The translations under genes were made by a program, and so were the position numbers. Of a stretch of DNA of 64,000 nt, positions 24,400 through 32,116 are shown piece by piece. Origin of the DNA: JAHJBR01 sp040757035. GTDB lineage: Archaea; Micrarchaeota; Micrarchaeia; Anstonellales; Bilamarchaeaceae. The stretch spans positions 1-64,000 of the forward strand of contig JBFLYM010000001.1 in the NCBI GenBank assembly GCA_040757035.1, given 5' to 3'. Numbering within the stretch: position 1 is the stretch's first letter; each line of letters starts with the position of its first letter. The notes under the pieces are model-generated. The model saw only the letters and a list, made by a program, of their open reading frames with translations. It searched no databases and was not told where the DNA came from.

Positions 24400-24828
24400 T
24401 TATCTTCTTGGTTTTTCCTTTCTCTTTTTTCTAAGCATTTGTAAATCAACTCCGTTTACTGCGATAACTTTGTATCTGACGCCTGGGACAGAGCCCATTT
24501 GACCGCGTTGCGAACCTCCCATACCTGCTATAAGCACTTCATCATGCTCATCTATATAAGTAATAGCCTTTTCCCGCGTTGCGTGTGCGGTAACTGTTTT
24601 ACCATTTTTAACCAACTGAACTTTGACGCATTTAATAAGACCAGAATGCGGCTGTTTTTGCTCTAGAATTACTTTTTCAAGTACAATTCCTTTTGCCATT
24701 GGCGAGCCTTCAAGCGGATCAAATTTGGATTTAAGTTTTAGTGCTCTTCTTTTCCACCGTTTAGATAACCATCTATAAAGCTTTCTTTTTCTCTTAAGAT
24801 TTCTGCCAGCATATTCTCCATTTCCCAT
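24400..24828 (-). CDS. rps12: Ribosomal protein S12 (uS12)
   Basis: 142 aa; MGNGEYAGRNLKRKRK, FDPLEGSPMAKGIVLEKVILEQKQPHSGLIKCVKVQL and the decoding-centre loop. First gene of the uS12-uS7-EF-2-eL10 cluster. TTAGGTGAAACA before the ATG is the standard ribosome binding site here. A 230-base AT-rich region with promoter-like runs separates it from the divergent hydrolase gene. Confidence 0.97.
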   Translation of the reverse strand: MGNGEYAGRNLKRKRKLYRWLSKRWKRRALKLKSKFDPLEGSPMAKGIVLEKVILEQKQPHSGLIKCVKVQLVKNGKTVTAHATREKAITYIDEHDEVLIAGMGGSQRGQMGSVPGVRYKVIAVNGVDLQMLRKKRKEKPRR

Positions 24829-25058
24829 TGTTTCACCTAAATTTCTACTGTCTAAAGACCATAGAAATTTACAATTTACTATTTTATTATTATACTATGG
24901 ATACCATACTATAATACTATTATTTTAACATTTAATATTCTAAAAATATTTAAAATGTAGATTGTAGAAAATATAAATATATATCTAGTTTAATAATTAT
25001 TGTGTTTACTATATTTATATTATATCAAAATTCAATAAAAAACTAGAAAGTAATTACC

Positions 25059-27386
25059 ATGGAAATGACAAATAAAACAATAATAATATTAATACTAATT
25101 TTGATCGCAGTTTTTACTGTAATTTATTTCGTTCAAAATTGGATTGGTAATTTGCCTTCCGCTGTTTGTTATGATTCCGATGACGGGAGAGATTACTCTG
25201 TAAAGGGAATTGTTACTTATGGTTTGGAAAGTAAAACAGATACGTGTGCATATTGTACTGGTCTGTGTATACGTGGAAGTGATAGAAAATGCAAAAGTTC
25301 TTGTGGAGCAGTAGTAGAATATTATTGCGAAAACAACAAAATTAAATCTAAGACTTACGTCTGTGGAAATGGAAGTACTTGTAAAGATGGGGCTTGCATT
25401 TTTGTTACATCAAACACAAAACCTCAAAACACAAAACCTTCGTGTGGCAATGGGATTTGTGAGCAGGGAGAAACAATACAAACGTGTCCCGATGATTGTG
25501 CAACGCTTTCCTGTGTCTCACTTCCTGAAGAATGGGGGATTCACGGTTTTAACAAATGCACCTTTACCAGTGGCTCTACTTCTGAATGGCCAATTTTAAC
25601 CAGGTACAATTCCGCTACGGATAGCTATGATCCGTATGGTTTTGATGTGGATCCTCATTGCCAGTTTCCTTTCTGTAATGAAAAAAGCACAAAAATCGAT
25701 TATAATGAATATGCGTTTGAGATTACGGCAGATTACGCTCCAACTCCAGATGATGTAAAAAGAGTAATCGCTTTCATCGAATCACTTGGTTATAAAGTTG
25801 ATATTTACAATGATGTTAGTGGTGTGATTAGCGACGGTTCAAATCCTAATGTCCAGATTGTTAATAATTTTAGAACAGGGTTGGGCACTACTAATGTCGG
25901 GAATACGAAAAATAGCTTGGCTCATTTTATCTTTCCTCCAAATTTCTCAAAAAAAGATAAATTACCGATTTTAGTTAATAATTTGGGATCTGGTTCTACA
26001 CCAATTCGTTTTCTTTATAAAGAATTCGGTAAAGAATTCGGGGTCTCGCTTTTACTTGAAGTTGTAGCCAAATCTAAAGAAGCGGGTAGAACTGGCATTA
26101 TTGGCGTTATTCCTGCTGCAGGAGGACAGGGCTCGCAGGGTCATAATGAAGAATCGCTCGATGCCTTTGCTGAAACAATCACATATCTTAAACAAAACTT
26201 CAATGCTGATAATAATAAAATTATTATGTTTGGTAGCTCTCGTGGAGGCGGAACTACCTTAATCAGAACCGCTAATCCTAAGGGACATGATTATAATGTT
26301 ACTGCATTATTCCCTACTGCTCCACCAACTGCTGTTGGAAGTATGGCATCATTAGAGTCTGTTAATATTATTGCAATAGACCATTATTACCAAATGTTTA
26401 ATGGTTGGTTGTATTATCCAAACTATACCGCAACCAAGAACGCTTGGAAATATAATTCAAAATATCCACCGCATACTCTTCAGGCGAGCGCGTGTAAGCC
26501 ATTATTTAATGTTACTAATATAGATGAAGCGGATGCAAGATCAGCAATTGGCTATGCCGATTATCAACATTTTGGTGGAAAATATATAGTCCTTAGCTAC
26601 GGGACACATGATTATGTAATTCCTTATCACCTTTCAATTAAATTTGATGAGGCTTTGAGAAAAGCAGATATCCCTCATAAAACATGTATTTTTCTTAAAG
26701 AAGGCCATGGTGACGGTAGTAAAAGATGTATGAAGGAGGAGCTGGAAAAATATGTTTTAGATTATTTGACAAAAGGGATAAGTCCTCAATTACCAAATGG
26801 TCGTTATTATTATGTTGCTAATATTACAAAACATACTTCAGAATCTGCTTTTTACATGGGAAATGAAAATGAAGGCATTACACTTCCTTTTACAGCAATT
26901 ATCCCGGCTAGTTTAGACAGTAAAATAGATTTTGCTGGATATCAAAATGAATACATTGGTAAGCAACAACCAGCAGATCTTATTTTGGTTGGAGCAAAAG
27001 GAAAATCCTTCAAAGTTCAGCTTTTGGATGCGAATCATAATTTTTTAAAAGAGTGGAGCGGTATTTTTGGTCAGAACACTAGTGGTGAAGAGTACCATGT
27101 TATCAAAAGTATTCAATTTGAGTGTCCAGATACTTGTGATTATTACTGGAAATTTTGGTTTGATGGTAAGGAAATCAGTCCTTATAATACCCCCTTTGCT
27201 GATAACTCGGGAAAGCCAAAAGAGGCTATTACTAAAGTAACCACCTGGCAGCCATATATTGATGAAGTGGTAAAGTATTTAGGCTGGGAAAATCTACTTA
27301 TGGGTATAACCAGCATACCTACGTGTGGAAATCATATCCGCGAGCAATGGGAAAACGAATTAATTTGTCCTGAAGATTTCACCTAA
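25059..27386 (+). CDS. Secreted/anchored alpha-beta hydrolase with Cys-rich N-terminus
   Basis: An N-terminal hydrophobic helix (residues about 7-27) anchors or exports it. Residues 35-110 are Cys-rich. A CGNGICEQGETIQTCPDDC motif (about 130-148) is a known archaeal secreted-protein repeat, and a degenerate copy, CGNHIREQWENELICPEDF, ends the protein. Between them is an alpha/beta hydrolase: LPILVNNLGSGSTP, nucleophile elbow MFGSSRGGGTTL (Ser about residue 393) and a likely catalytic His in LKEGHGDG. An esterase or peptidase acting outside the cell is likely; the substrate is unknown. An AT-rich promoter region with several TATA-like runs lies upstream. It ends 24 bases before convergent ribA. 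Confidence 0.72.
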   Translation: MEMTNKTIIILILILIAVFTVIYFVQNWIGNLPSAVCYDSDDGRDYSVKGIVTYGLESKTDTCAYCTGLCIRGSDRKCKSSCGAVVEYYCENNKIKSKTYVCGNGSTCKDGACIFVTSNTKPQNTKPSCGNGICEQGETIQTCPDDCATLSCVSLPEEWGIHGFNKCTFTSGSTSEWPILTRYNSATDSYDPYGFDVDPHCQFPFCNEKSTKIDYNEYAFEITADYAPTPDDVKRVIAFIESLGYKVDIYNDVSGVISDGSNPNVQIVNNFRTGLGTTNVGNTKNSLAHFIFPPNFSKKDKLPILVNNLGSGSTPIRFLYKEFGKEFGVSLLLEVVAKSKEAGRTGIIGVIPAAGGQGSQGHNEESLDAFAETITYLKQNFNADNNKIIMFGSSRGGGTTLIRTANPKGHDYNVTALFPTAPPTAVGSMASLESVNIIAIDHYYQMFNGWLYYPNYTATKNAWKYNSKYPPHTLQASACKPLFNVTNIDEADARSAIGYADYQHFGGKYIVLSYGTHDYVIPYHLSIKFDEALRKADIPHKTCIFLKEGHGDGSKRCMKEELEKYVLDYLTKGISPQLPNGRYYYVANITKHTSESAFYMGNENEGITLPFTAIIPASLDSKIDFAGYQNEYIGKQQPADLILVGAKGKSFKVQLLDANHNFLKEWSGIFGQNTSGEEYHVIKSIQFECPDTCDYYWKFWFDGKEISPYNTPFADNSGKPKEAITKVTTWQPYIDEVVKYLGWENLLMGITSIPTCGNHIREQWENELICPEDFT

Positions 27387-27409
27387 ACAAGGGATTAAAA
27401 TAAAACAAT

Positions 27410-27964
27410 TTATAAAAAATGGCCCATTCTTTCTTTTTTTGTTTTTAGATAATTTTTGTTGTGTTTGTTTGGTTTCATTACCAATGGAATTCGTTCAACA
27501 ATTTCAATACCGTTCTTCTCAAGTCCTTCAATTTTTTTTGGATTGTTTGTAATCAGTTTTATTCGCCTTATTCCCATTTTTTTTAGTATTCTTGAAGCAA
27601 TACTATACGTCCGCATATCGCTTTTAAATCCAAGTTGATGATTCGCTTCAACCGTATCAAATCCTTTATCTTGCAATTTATAGGTCTTAATTTTGTTCGC
27701 AAGTCCAATTCCTCGTCCTTCTTGATCAAGATAAAGAATTATTCCTGCGCCTTCCTTTTTTATTATTTCAATCGATTTTTTTAATTGTTCACCACAATCG
27801 CACCTAAGCGACTGAAAAACATCACCGGTTGTACACCGCGAATGTATTCTGACCAACACTGGCAACGTATTTCTTATTTCCTTATATATAAGCAGAAGAT
27901 TTCCATCTTTATCTGCATTTAAAATAAAATTTCCAAACTTCGTAGGAAAAAACATACCTTTCAT
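27410..27964 (-). CDS. ribA: GTP cyclohydrolase II
   Basis: First enzyme of riboflavin synthesis, opening GTP. The zinc site SRCTTGDVFQSLRCDCGEQL has all three Cys, followed by the catalytic stretch YLDQEGRGIGLANKIKTYKLQDKGFDTVEANHQLGF and ITNNPKKIEGLEKNGIEI. It is the bacterial-type enzyme; many archaea instead use the unrelated GTP cyclohydrolase III. Start at the ATG at 27964 or the next ATG at 27955. It is on the same strand as ribC-ribH and ribB but separated by 365 bases. Confidence 0.93.
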   Translation of the reverse strand: MKGMFFPTKFGNFILNADKDGNLLLIYKEIRNTLPVLVRIHSRCTTGDVFQSLRCDCGEQLKKSIEIIKKEGAGIILYLDQEGRGIGLANKIKTYKLQDKGFDTVEANHQLGFKSDMRTYSIASRILKKMGIRRIKLITNNPKKIEGLEKNGIEIVERIPLVMKPNKHNKNYLKTKKERMGHFL

Positions 27965-27973
27965 TTCTAACAA

Positions 27974-28329
27974 ACCATTGTTTCATCTTAAAGGGCGTAT
28001 CTCAATTATATTATTTGCATAAGTTATCTATCAAAAGTTATCTATCAAGGGATTTAAAATAATAACATGTTTTCGTGGCTGTCGATAACAAAGATTTTTG
28101 TCATTTATGGAAGATTGAGTAATTTCAATGTTATTAATTTCTGGAAAGTTGGTTTTATATATTATGTCTATGAAGTCATTTAGTCGAAAATAATTAGCTA
28201 AGCATAAAAATGTTACTTTATGATGTAAAATAGTAATATTAGCGTAATACTCATATCTATTATTGTTGTACGTATTTGACGAAAATCGTATATTGGTACA
28301 GGTTATATTTTGTAATATATTGCAAGAGT
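27974..28329. other. AT-rich intergenic region without recognised gene
   Basis: About 350 bases between ribCH and ribA. A direct repeat of AGTTATCTATCAA occurs near 28022-28047. No convincing frame, tRNA or hairpin riboswitch is seen; it is probably the ribA leader and ribCH terminator region. Confidence 0.4.
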
Positions 28330-29253
28330 TTATAAATATTCCGTAAATGATTTCACCATCTTCACGGCAGCTCGAACAGCCCTTTGTGCATAATCTTTTT
28401 TTCTTTCTTCTGCTTGTTTTTCGTCAGCGATAGTTATTATTCCAAGGCTTATTGGTTTGTTGTTTTGAAGAGAAAGTTCCATTATTTTCTGTACAGCGGA
28501 TTTTGCTATAATTCTATCATGCATTGTTTCGCCCTTTTTCACGTATCCAAGCGTCACAACCGCATCAATTTTTTTTTCGCAAAGAAGTTTTTTTACGCCA
28601 AGTGGAATTTCAAACACACCTGGCACTCTTATTATTGAATGCACCACTGCTTTTTCGTTTTTTGCTTCTTCAAGTGCAAAGTCAAGCATTGCATTTGTGA
28701 ATGTATTGTTGAATTCGCCTACAACTATGCCAAGAACAATCGGCCTTTCAATCAGACTTATTTCGCCTTCATCTTCTCGCCCTTGACGTATTCCTTTTCC
28801 AGCATATTGTATTAATTCGCCTGGATTTGTCGCTAATAAAATCGCGTTGTGCGCGTGTTTTCGCACTCTATTCTCGCAAATTATATAGAATTCTTCCTCG
28901 CTCCACGCTTCATTTTCATGCACGAATACCTCTATTATGTGTTTGTTTGTCATGAGTTTGGTATTCATTATTCCAAGCGAAGCTTCGTGTGCACATTGAG
29001 TATCTATTGTCGCACCTCCAACCATTCCGAGCGCCAAACATATATCGCACCCAGAATCAAGAAGTTTTTTGCATTCTGGAGGCAAATCCTTTACTCCAGG
29101 AACAGTGGTTCTAATAATTTCCACATCTGGATAATTATTTTTTGTTTTCTTTGTTTTCTTTGTTTTTTTTATTTCATCTATCGCAATTGCGCCCATATTC
29201 ACGCGCGAGAACATCGTGTCCACAATCCCGATTTTTACTTTATTTTTTACCAT
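28330..29253 (-). CDS. ribC-ribH: Fusion of riboflavin synthase (RibC) and lumazine synthase (RibH)
   Basis: Residues about 5-160 match archaeal-type riboflavin synthase: KIGIVDTMFSRVNMGAIAI, RTTVPGVKDLPPECKKLLDSGCDICLALGMVGG, CAHEASLGIMNTKLMTNKHIIEVFVHE and AGKGIRQGREDEG. Residues about 165-307 are a complete lumazine synthase: GIVVGEFNNTFTNAMLD, RVPGVFEIPLGVKKLL, AVVTLGYVKKGETMHDRI (catalytic His) and KPISLGIITIADEKQAEER. The two enzymes are homologous and consecutive in the pathway, normally separate proteins of about 150 aa each. The frame is continuous with no stop between halves. The ATG at 29253 is preceded by AGTGATATC and overlaps the ribB end by 14 bases. Confidence 0.92.
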   Translation of the reverse strand: MVKNKVKIGIVDTMFSRVNMGAIAIDEIKKTKKTKKTKNNYPDVEIIRTTVPGVKDLPPECKKLLDSGCDICLALGMVGGATIDTQCAHEASLGIMNTKLMTNKHIIEVFVHENEAWSEEEFYIICENRVRKHAHNAILLATNPGELIQYAGKGIRQGREDEGEISLIERPIVLGIVVGEFNNTFTNAMLDFALEEAKNEKAVVHSIIRVPGVFEIPLGVKKLLCEKKIDAVVTLGYVKKGETMHDRIIAKSAVQKIMELSLQNNKPISLGIITIADEKQAEERKKDYAQRAVRAAVKMVKSFTEYL

Positions 29254-29911
29254 AGATATCACTTCCTTTGATAAATGGAATATTGTTTTGTTTTGCGTAT
29301 TTCATTGCTTGTTTTTTTGTGAGTGCGTTGCCTCTTCCGAGCATTTCGCACATTACTATTGTTTCGCTCATTCCTGCGAGTTCGCTAAACTTCAGACCAA
29401 TTTCTGTATGACCGCGGCGATTTTCAATTCCTCTTCCAATAAGAAGAAAAACATGGCCAGGACTATAAAAGTTTTTTTCAAATTCTTTTTTTTTGTTTGC
29501 GTTTTTGTTTGCGTGCTCCTTGTTTACACTTTCTACAACTTTTGCGAATTCACGTATAGTCAACGCTCTATCATTGTCTGTTATTCCTGTGAATACTCTT
29601 TTATGATTTATTGCAATAGAAAATGCTGGTTCGTCACCGTAAGCAGTCTTTATGCATATTATCCGAGTCATTCCATAAGCTTTCATAATTTCGCTTATAA
29701 ATCTAAGCCCGATTTGTTCTGCAAGCGTCTTTCCCACTGCCATACAAATAAGTCCGCCAGCATCTTTCCTAAGCGTTTCTATTTTCTCTGGAGTAACAAA
29801 CTTTGGATGAAACACCAAGTCTGCTTCACCCTCTCGTTTATCATCATCATAAATGACTATGAAATTTCCATTTCTAAACTTATTCAATGCGTTTTCCAAT
29901 ATTTTTCTCAT
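29240..29911 (-). CDS. ribB: 3,4-dihydroxy-2-butanone 4-phosphate synthase
   Basis: Makes the four-carbon unit for lumazine from ribulose 5-phosphate. Landmarks are IVIYDDDKREGEADLVF (acidic metal loop), GGLICMAV, AFSIAINHKRVFTGITDNDRA, SPGHVFLLIGR and RRGHTEIGLKFSELAG. A short lysine-rich insert (NKEHANKNANKKKEFEKNF) lies before SPGHVF. A TATA-like TTTATAAATA about 25 nt before the ATG at 29911 fits a leaderless start; the upstream in-frame GTG at 29926 is less likely. Overlaps ribC-ribH, giving an operon. TATAAATATTGACTG occurs twice in tandem just upstream. Confidence 0.94.
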   Translation of the reverse strand: MRKILENALNKFRNGNFIVIYDDDKREGEADLVFHPKFVTPEKIETLRKDAGGLICMAVGKTLAEQIGLRFISEIMKAYGMTRIICIKTAYGDEPAFSIAINHKRVFTGITDNDRALTIREFAKVVESVNKEHANKNANKKKEFEKNFYSPGHVFLLIGRGIENRRGHTEIGLKFSELAGMSETIVMCEMLGRGNALTKKQAMKYAKQNNIPFIKGSDIYGKK

Positions 29912-30007
29912 GCATCTAATCAGCACGATTAACTATTTATAAATATTGACTGTATAAATATTGACTGCAATATAAACAGTCGATATGAACGGCTGATGTA
30001 AATATAC

Positions 30008-30243
30008 CGATCCACTAAAAAAACGTGGATCGCATATACTCATAAACCTTCACGGCCTAAAGGCCGTAGCTTCCTTAAAATGATAAAATGACAATGCAAA
30101 GGCATATTTGCCTTTAGGGGAAGCCGTAGGAAAGGAAGCCCGGTTCTCATCCTAAGGCACAAACGCCTTAGGCTTCCGAACCGTGGAGGTTTACCAATCG
30201 AGATAAAACCTAAAAAACAAAACCGGAAAAACTTAGTTGGTTG
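30008..30243 (+). repeat. Modular palindromic repeat, long copy
   Basis: It starts with the GATCCAC hairpin (30008-30032), then GCATATAC, a block TAAACCTTCACGGCC with hairpin CGGCCTAAAGGCCG, further stems around AAAGGCATATTTGCCTTT and CCTAAGGCACAAACGCCTTAGG, then ATCGAGATAAAACC and the conserved end CGGAAAAACTTAGTTGGTTG. Copies at 37889-37982 and 54415-54523 share both ends but lack different internal modules. It lies directly before aIF2-beta, whose probable TTG start is inside its edge. Confidence 0.8.
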
Positions 30244-30675
30244 AGTATAGCATTGAATATTGGTGATTTTATAAAAAAATATGAAGATTTGCTTGATGCT
30301 GCGTATAAAAGTATTCCTAAAGAGCTTTATAGCGGCTCACGATTTGAAATTATGAAATTGGAATCATTTACCGAAGGTACAAAAACTATAGTCAAGAATT
30401 TTGGTCAAGCAATGGATACGATAAGGCGCGATCGCAAAGATGTGATGAAATTCCTTTCCAAAGAACTTGCTGTTCCAATTAATAGCGACGGTGATAGACT
30501 TATCTTACAAAGAAAATTCTTTGGCGACCTAATAAACAAAAAATTTGAAGATTATGTCAATCTTTACGTATTATGTAAGCAATGTAAAAAACCAGATACT
30601 CATATAGAAGAGATAGGACACGGTGTTAAAAACATAATTTGCGAAGCGTGTGGTGCAAGACATTCGATTAAGTGA
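30241..30675 (+). CDS. aif2b: Translation initiation factor aIF2, beta subunit
   Basis: Part of the GTP-dependent initiator-tRNA carrier. KYEDLLDAAYKSIPKEL, RFEIMKLESFTEGTKTIVKNF, the central fold ending DGDRLILQRKFFGDLINKKFEDYVNLYVLCKQCKKPDT and a second zinc half ICEACGARHSIK give a CxxC...CxxC zinc ribbon. The start is uncertain: TTG at 30241 lies at the end of the modular repeat, with TTG at 30253 as an alternative. aIF1A follows at once. Confidence 0.93.
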   Translation: MSIALNIGDFIKKYEDLLDAAYKSIPKELYSGSRFEIMKLESFTEGTKTIVKNFGQAMDTIRRDRKDVMKFLSKELAVPINSDGDRLILQRKFFGDLINKKFEDYVNLYVLCKQCKKPDTHIEEIGHGVKNIICEACGARHSIK

Positions 30676-30679
30676 TATT

Positions 30680-30994
30680 ATGCGGAATAATAAGTCATCA
30701 TCGCCATCAGGGGATGTGCCACAATTTAGGATAAGATTACCAAAAGGAAATGAAGTCTTTGGAGTAGTAATTGGATTAGTAGGTGGCAGCAGAACAATTG
30801 TTGCATGTAAAGATGGGAAAGAACGCAATTGCCGCATTCCAGGTAGATTGAAAAATGATATTTGGGTTAGAGATGGAGATATAGTAATTGTGCAACCTTG
30901 GGATATAGAAAGTGATAAAAAAGGCGATATTATTTGGAGGTATACTCCCCTCCAAGCAAAAATGCTTACCGAAAAAGGATTGATAAGAAATTAA
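30680..30994 (+). CDS. aif1A: Translation initiation factor aIF1A
   Basis: OB-fold initiation factor acting at the A site. RIRLPKGNEVFGVVIGLVGGSRTIVACKDGKERNCRIPGRLKNDIWVRDGDIVIVQPWDI is the typical core, with TPLQAKMLTEKGLI at the end. The ATG at 30680 is chosen over an upstream in-frame GTG because AGTGAT precedes it and homology begins soon after. It begins four bases after the aIF2-beta stop. Confidence 0.95.
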   Translation: MRNNKSSSPSGDVPQFRIRLPKGNEVFGVVIGLVGGSRTIVACKDGKERNCRIPGRLKNDIWVRDGDIVIVQPWDIESDKKGDIIWRYTPLQAKMLTEKGLIRN

Positions 30995-31006
30995 AAAATC
31001 TAAAAA

Positions 31007-31123
31007 TGCGATTGCCGGGACTCCCCACGTATTCTTTTCTTCTTTTAAAAAGGAAAAGGGGTCTGGTTCGGACCCGGGTCCCAAGCTTGGAAGGCTTGCA
31101 TCCTACCACTAGACTACAATCGC
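31007..31123 (-). tRNA. tRNA-Gly (TCC) with a T-loop intron
   Basis: On the minus strand the acceptor GCGATTG pairs with CAATCGC, discriminator A. D-arm GTCTAGTGGTAGGAT; anticodon stem CAAGC/GCTTG around CTTCCAA with TCC at 31089-31091. The T-stem CCGGG/CCCGG is present, but its loop is interrupted: exon 1 ends TCCGA and exon 2 begins GTCCCGG, with about 46 nt between (31022-31067). The intron begins with a C-rich and ends with a G-rich stretch able to pair. The position, within the T-loop, is non-canonical. Confidence 0.88.
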
Positions 31124-31184
31124 ATAAAAATTTTATATATCTAATATTATGTTTAGTATATATCCACTTTTGTGTATGATTTAT

Positions 31185-31607
31185 CTATATTGTTGTAACA
31201 ATTTTTTCTATACTACCCCCTACCTGTTTTATTTTTTCCTCTGCTTTTTTACTCCAGCAAAGTGCACGAATATTTAATGGAATTGATAATACGCCAGAAC
31301 CTAAGATTTTTCCTTTAAATACAAACACTTCTTTTCCATCTTTTTTTTCGATCGTCCCTTTTTTCACCATATTTTCTATCTCAAAAATATTTATTGTGTG
31401 CATATCCTTTTTTGTCGGATTAACGAACCCGCGATTTCCAAAATAATTGGGAGCAAATTTTACAGTCCAAGTTTTTTTATGTTTGTTTAGTCCCGCATGA
31501 CCAACACCGCCACGGTTTCCACTACCCCTTCTATTTTTAACATTACCACAACCATGCGTTCTGCGGCCGCGATATTTTTTTGCTCGTTTTTCTTTTCGTT
31601 TTGTCAT
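31185..31607 (-). CDS. rpl15: Ribosomal protein L15 (uL15)
   Basis: MTKRKEKRAKKYRGRRTHGCGNVKNRRGSGNRGGVGHAG is the typical glycine/arginine-rich N-terminus, followed by HKKTW and a globular C-terminal half ending KQVGGSIEKIV. The ATG at 31607 is preceded by GTGATAAT and removes an overlap with the uL30 gene. Last gene of the ribosomal run; secY, which usually follows, is absent and tRNA-Gly comes next. Confidence 0.96.
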   Translation of the reverse strand: MTKRKEKRAKKYRGRRTHGCGNVKNRRGSGNRGGVGHAGLNKHKKTWTVKFAPNYFGNRGFVNPTKKDMHTINIFEIENMVKKGTIEKKDGKEVFVFKGKILGSGVLSIPLNIRALCWSKKAEEKIKQVGGSIEKIVTTI

Positions 31608-31621
31608 TATTATCACATTTA

Positions 31622-32077
31622 TCATGTCATTCTTTTTATAAGAGGCGAAATATCTGGTCTCGCACCAAGATCGCCTTTTGGATAAGGTTGTTTTATGTCT
31701 TTATACCCTTTGCGCGGAGGTTTGAGCGCAAAAACAGGCGTTGCGAATTCGCTTACTTTCGCACCATCCATAATTTTCTTCGTAATGTCCACTATTTCGT
31801 CATTATTCAAAATTTCTGAAAGTCTTTTTGCGCCTTTTTTGCCCTTTTTATAAAGTAAGCGCTCAAGCGCGTTGTTGTCTATTTGACCGAACGTTACATA
31901 ATCCTTCACAAGATTAAGCATTCCGCGTACATAGCAAGAGTTTTCCATTACAACGCAATGATTTGGTTTGCGAAGTCGGAGAAGTTCAAGGGTTTTTTTA
32001 ATTTTAGGTTCTATGTTCCGCTTTCCGCGTATCCGAATAATCGCGATTTTTGATTTATCAGAAAACTTAATTTTCAC
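31622..32077 (-). CDS. rpl30: Ribosomal protein L30 (uL30)
   Basis: Archaeal long form of about 151 aa. IAIIRIRGKRNIEPKIKKTLELLRLRKPNHCVVM is the conserved core, then YVTFGQIDNNALERLL and a C-terminal extension with ALKPPRKGYKDIKQPYPKGDLGAR. GGTGAT lies about 4 bases before a GTG at 32077, which I take as the start. Confidence 0.95.
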   Translation of the reverse strand: MKIKFSDKSKIAIIRIRGKRNIEPKIKKTLELLRLRKPNHCVVMENSCYVRGMLNLVKDYVTFGQIDNNALERLLYKKGKKGAKRLSEILNNDEIVDITKKIMDGAKVSEFATPVFALKPPRKGYKDIKQPYPKGDLGARPDISPLIKRMT

Positions 32078-32116
32078 TTTTATCACCAAAATTCAAGGAA
32101 TTCAAGATATGGGAAT

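Noticed and set aside
27974..28329. FMN riboswitch upstream of ribA
   Set aside because: The region is AT-rich and I see none of the conserved RFN element strings.
29216..29932. 238-codon + strand frame opposite ribB
   Set aside because: Phe/Cys/Tyr-rich translation is a shadow of the well-supported ribB gene.
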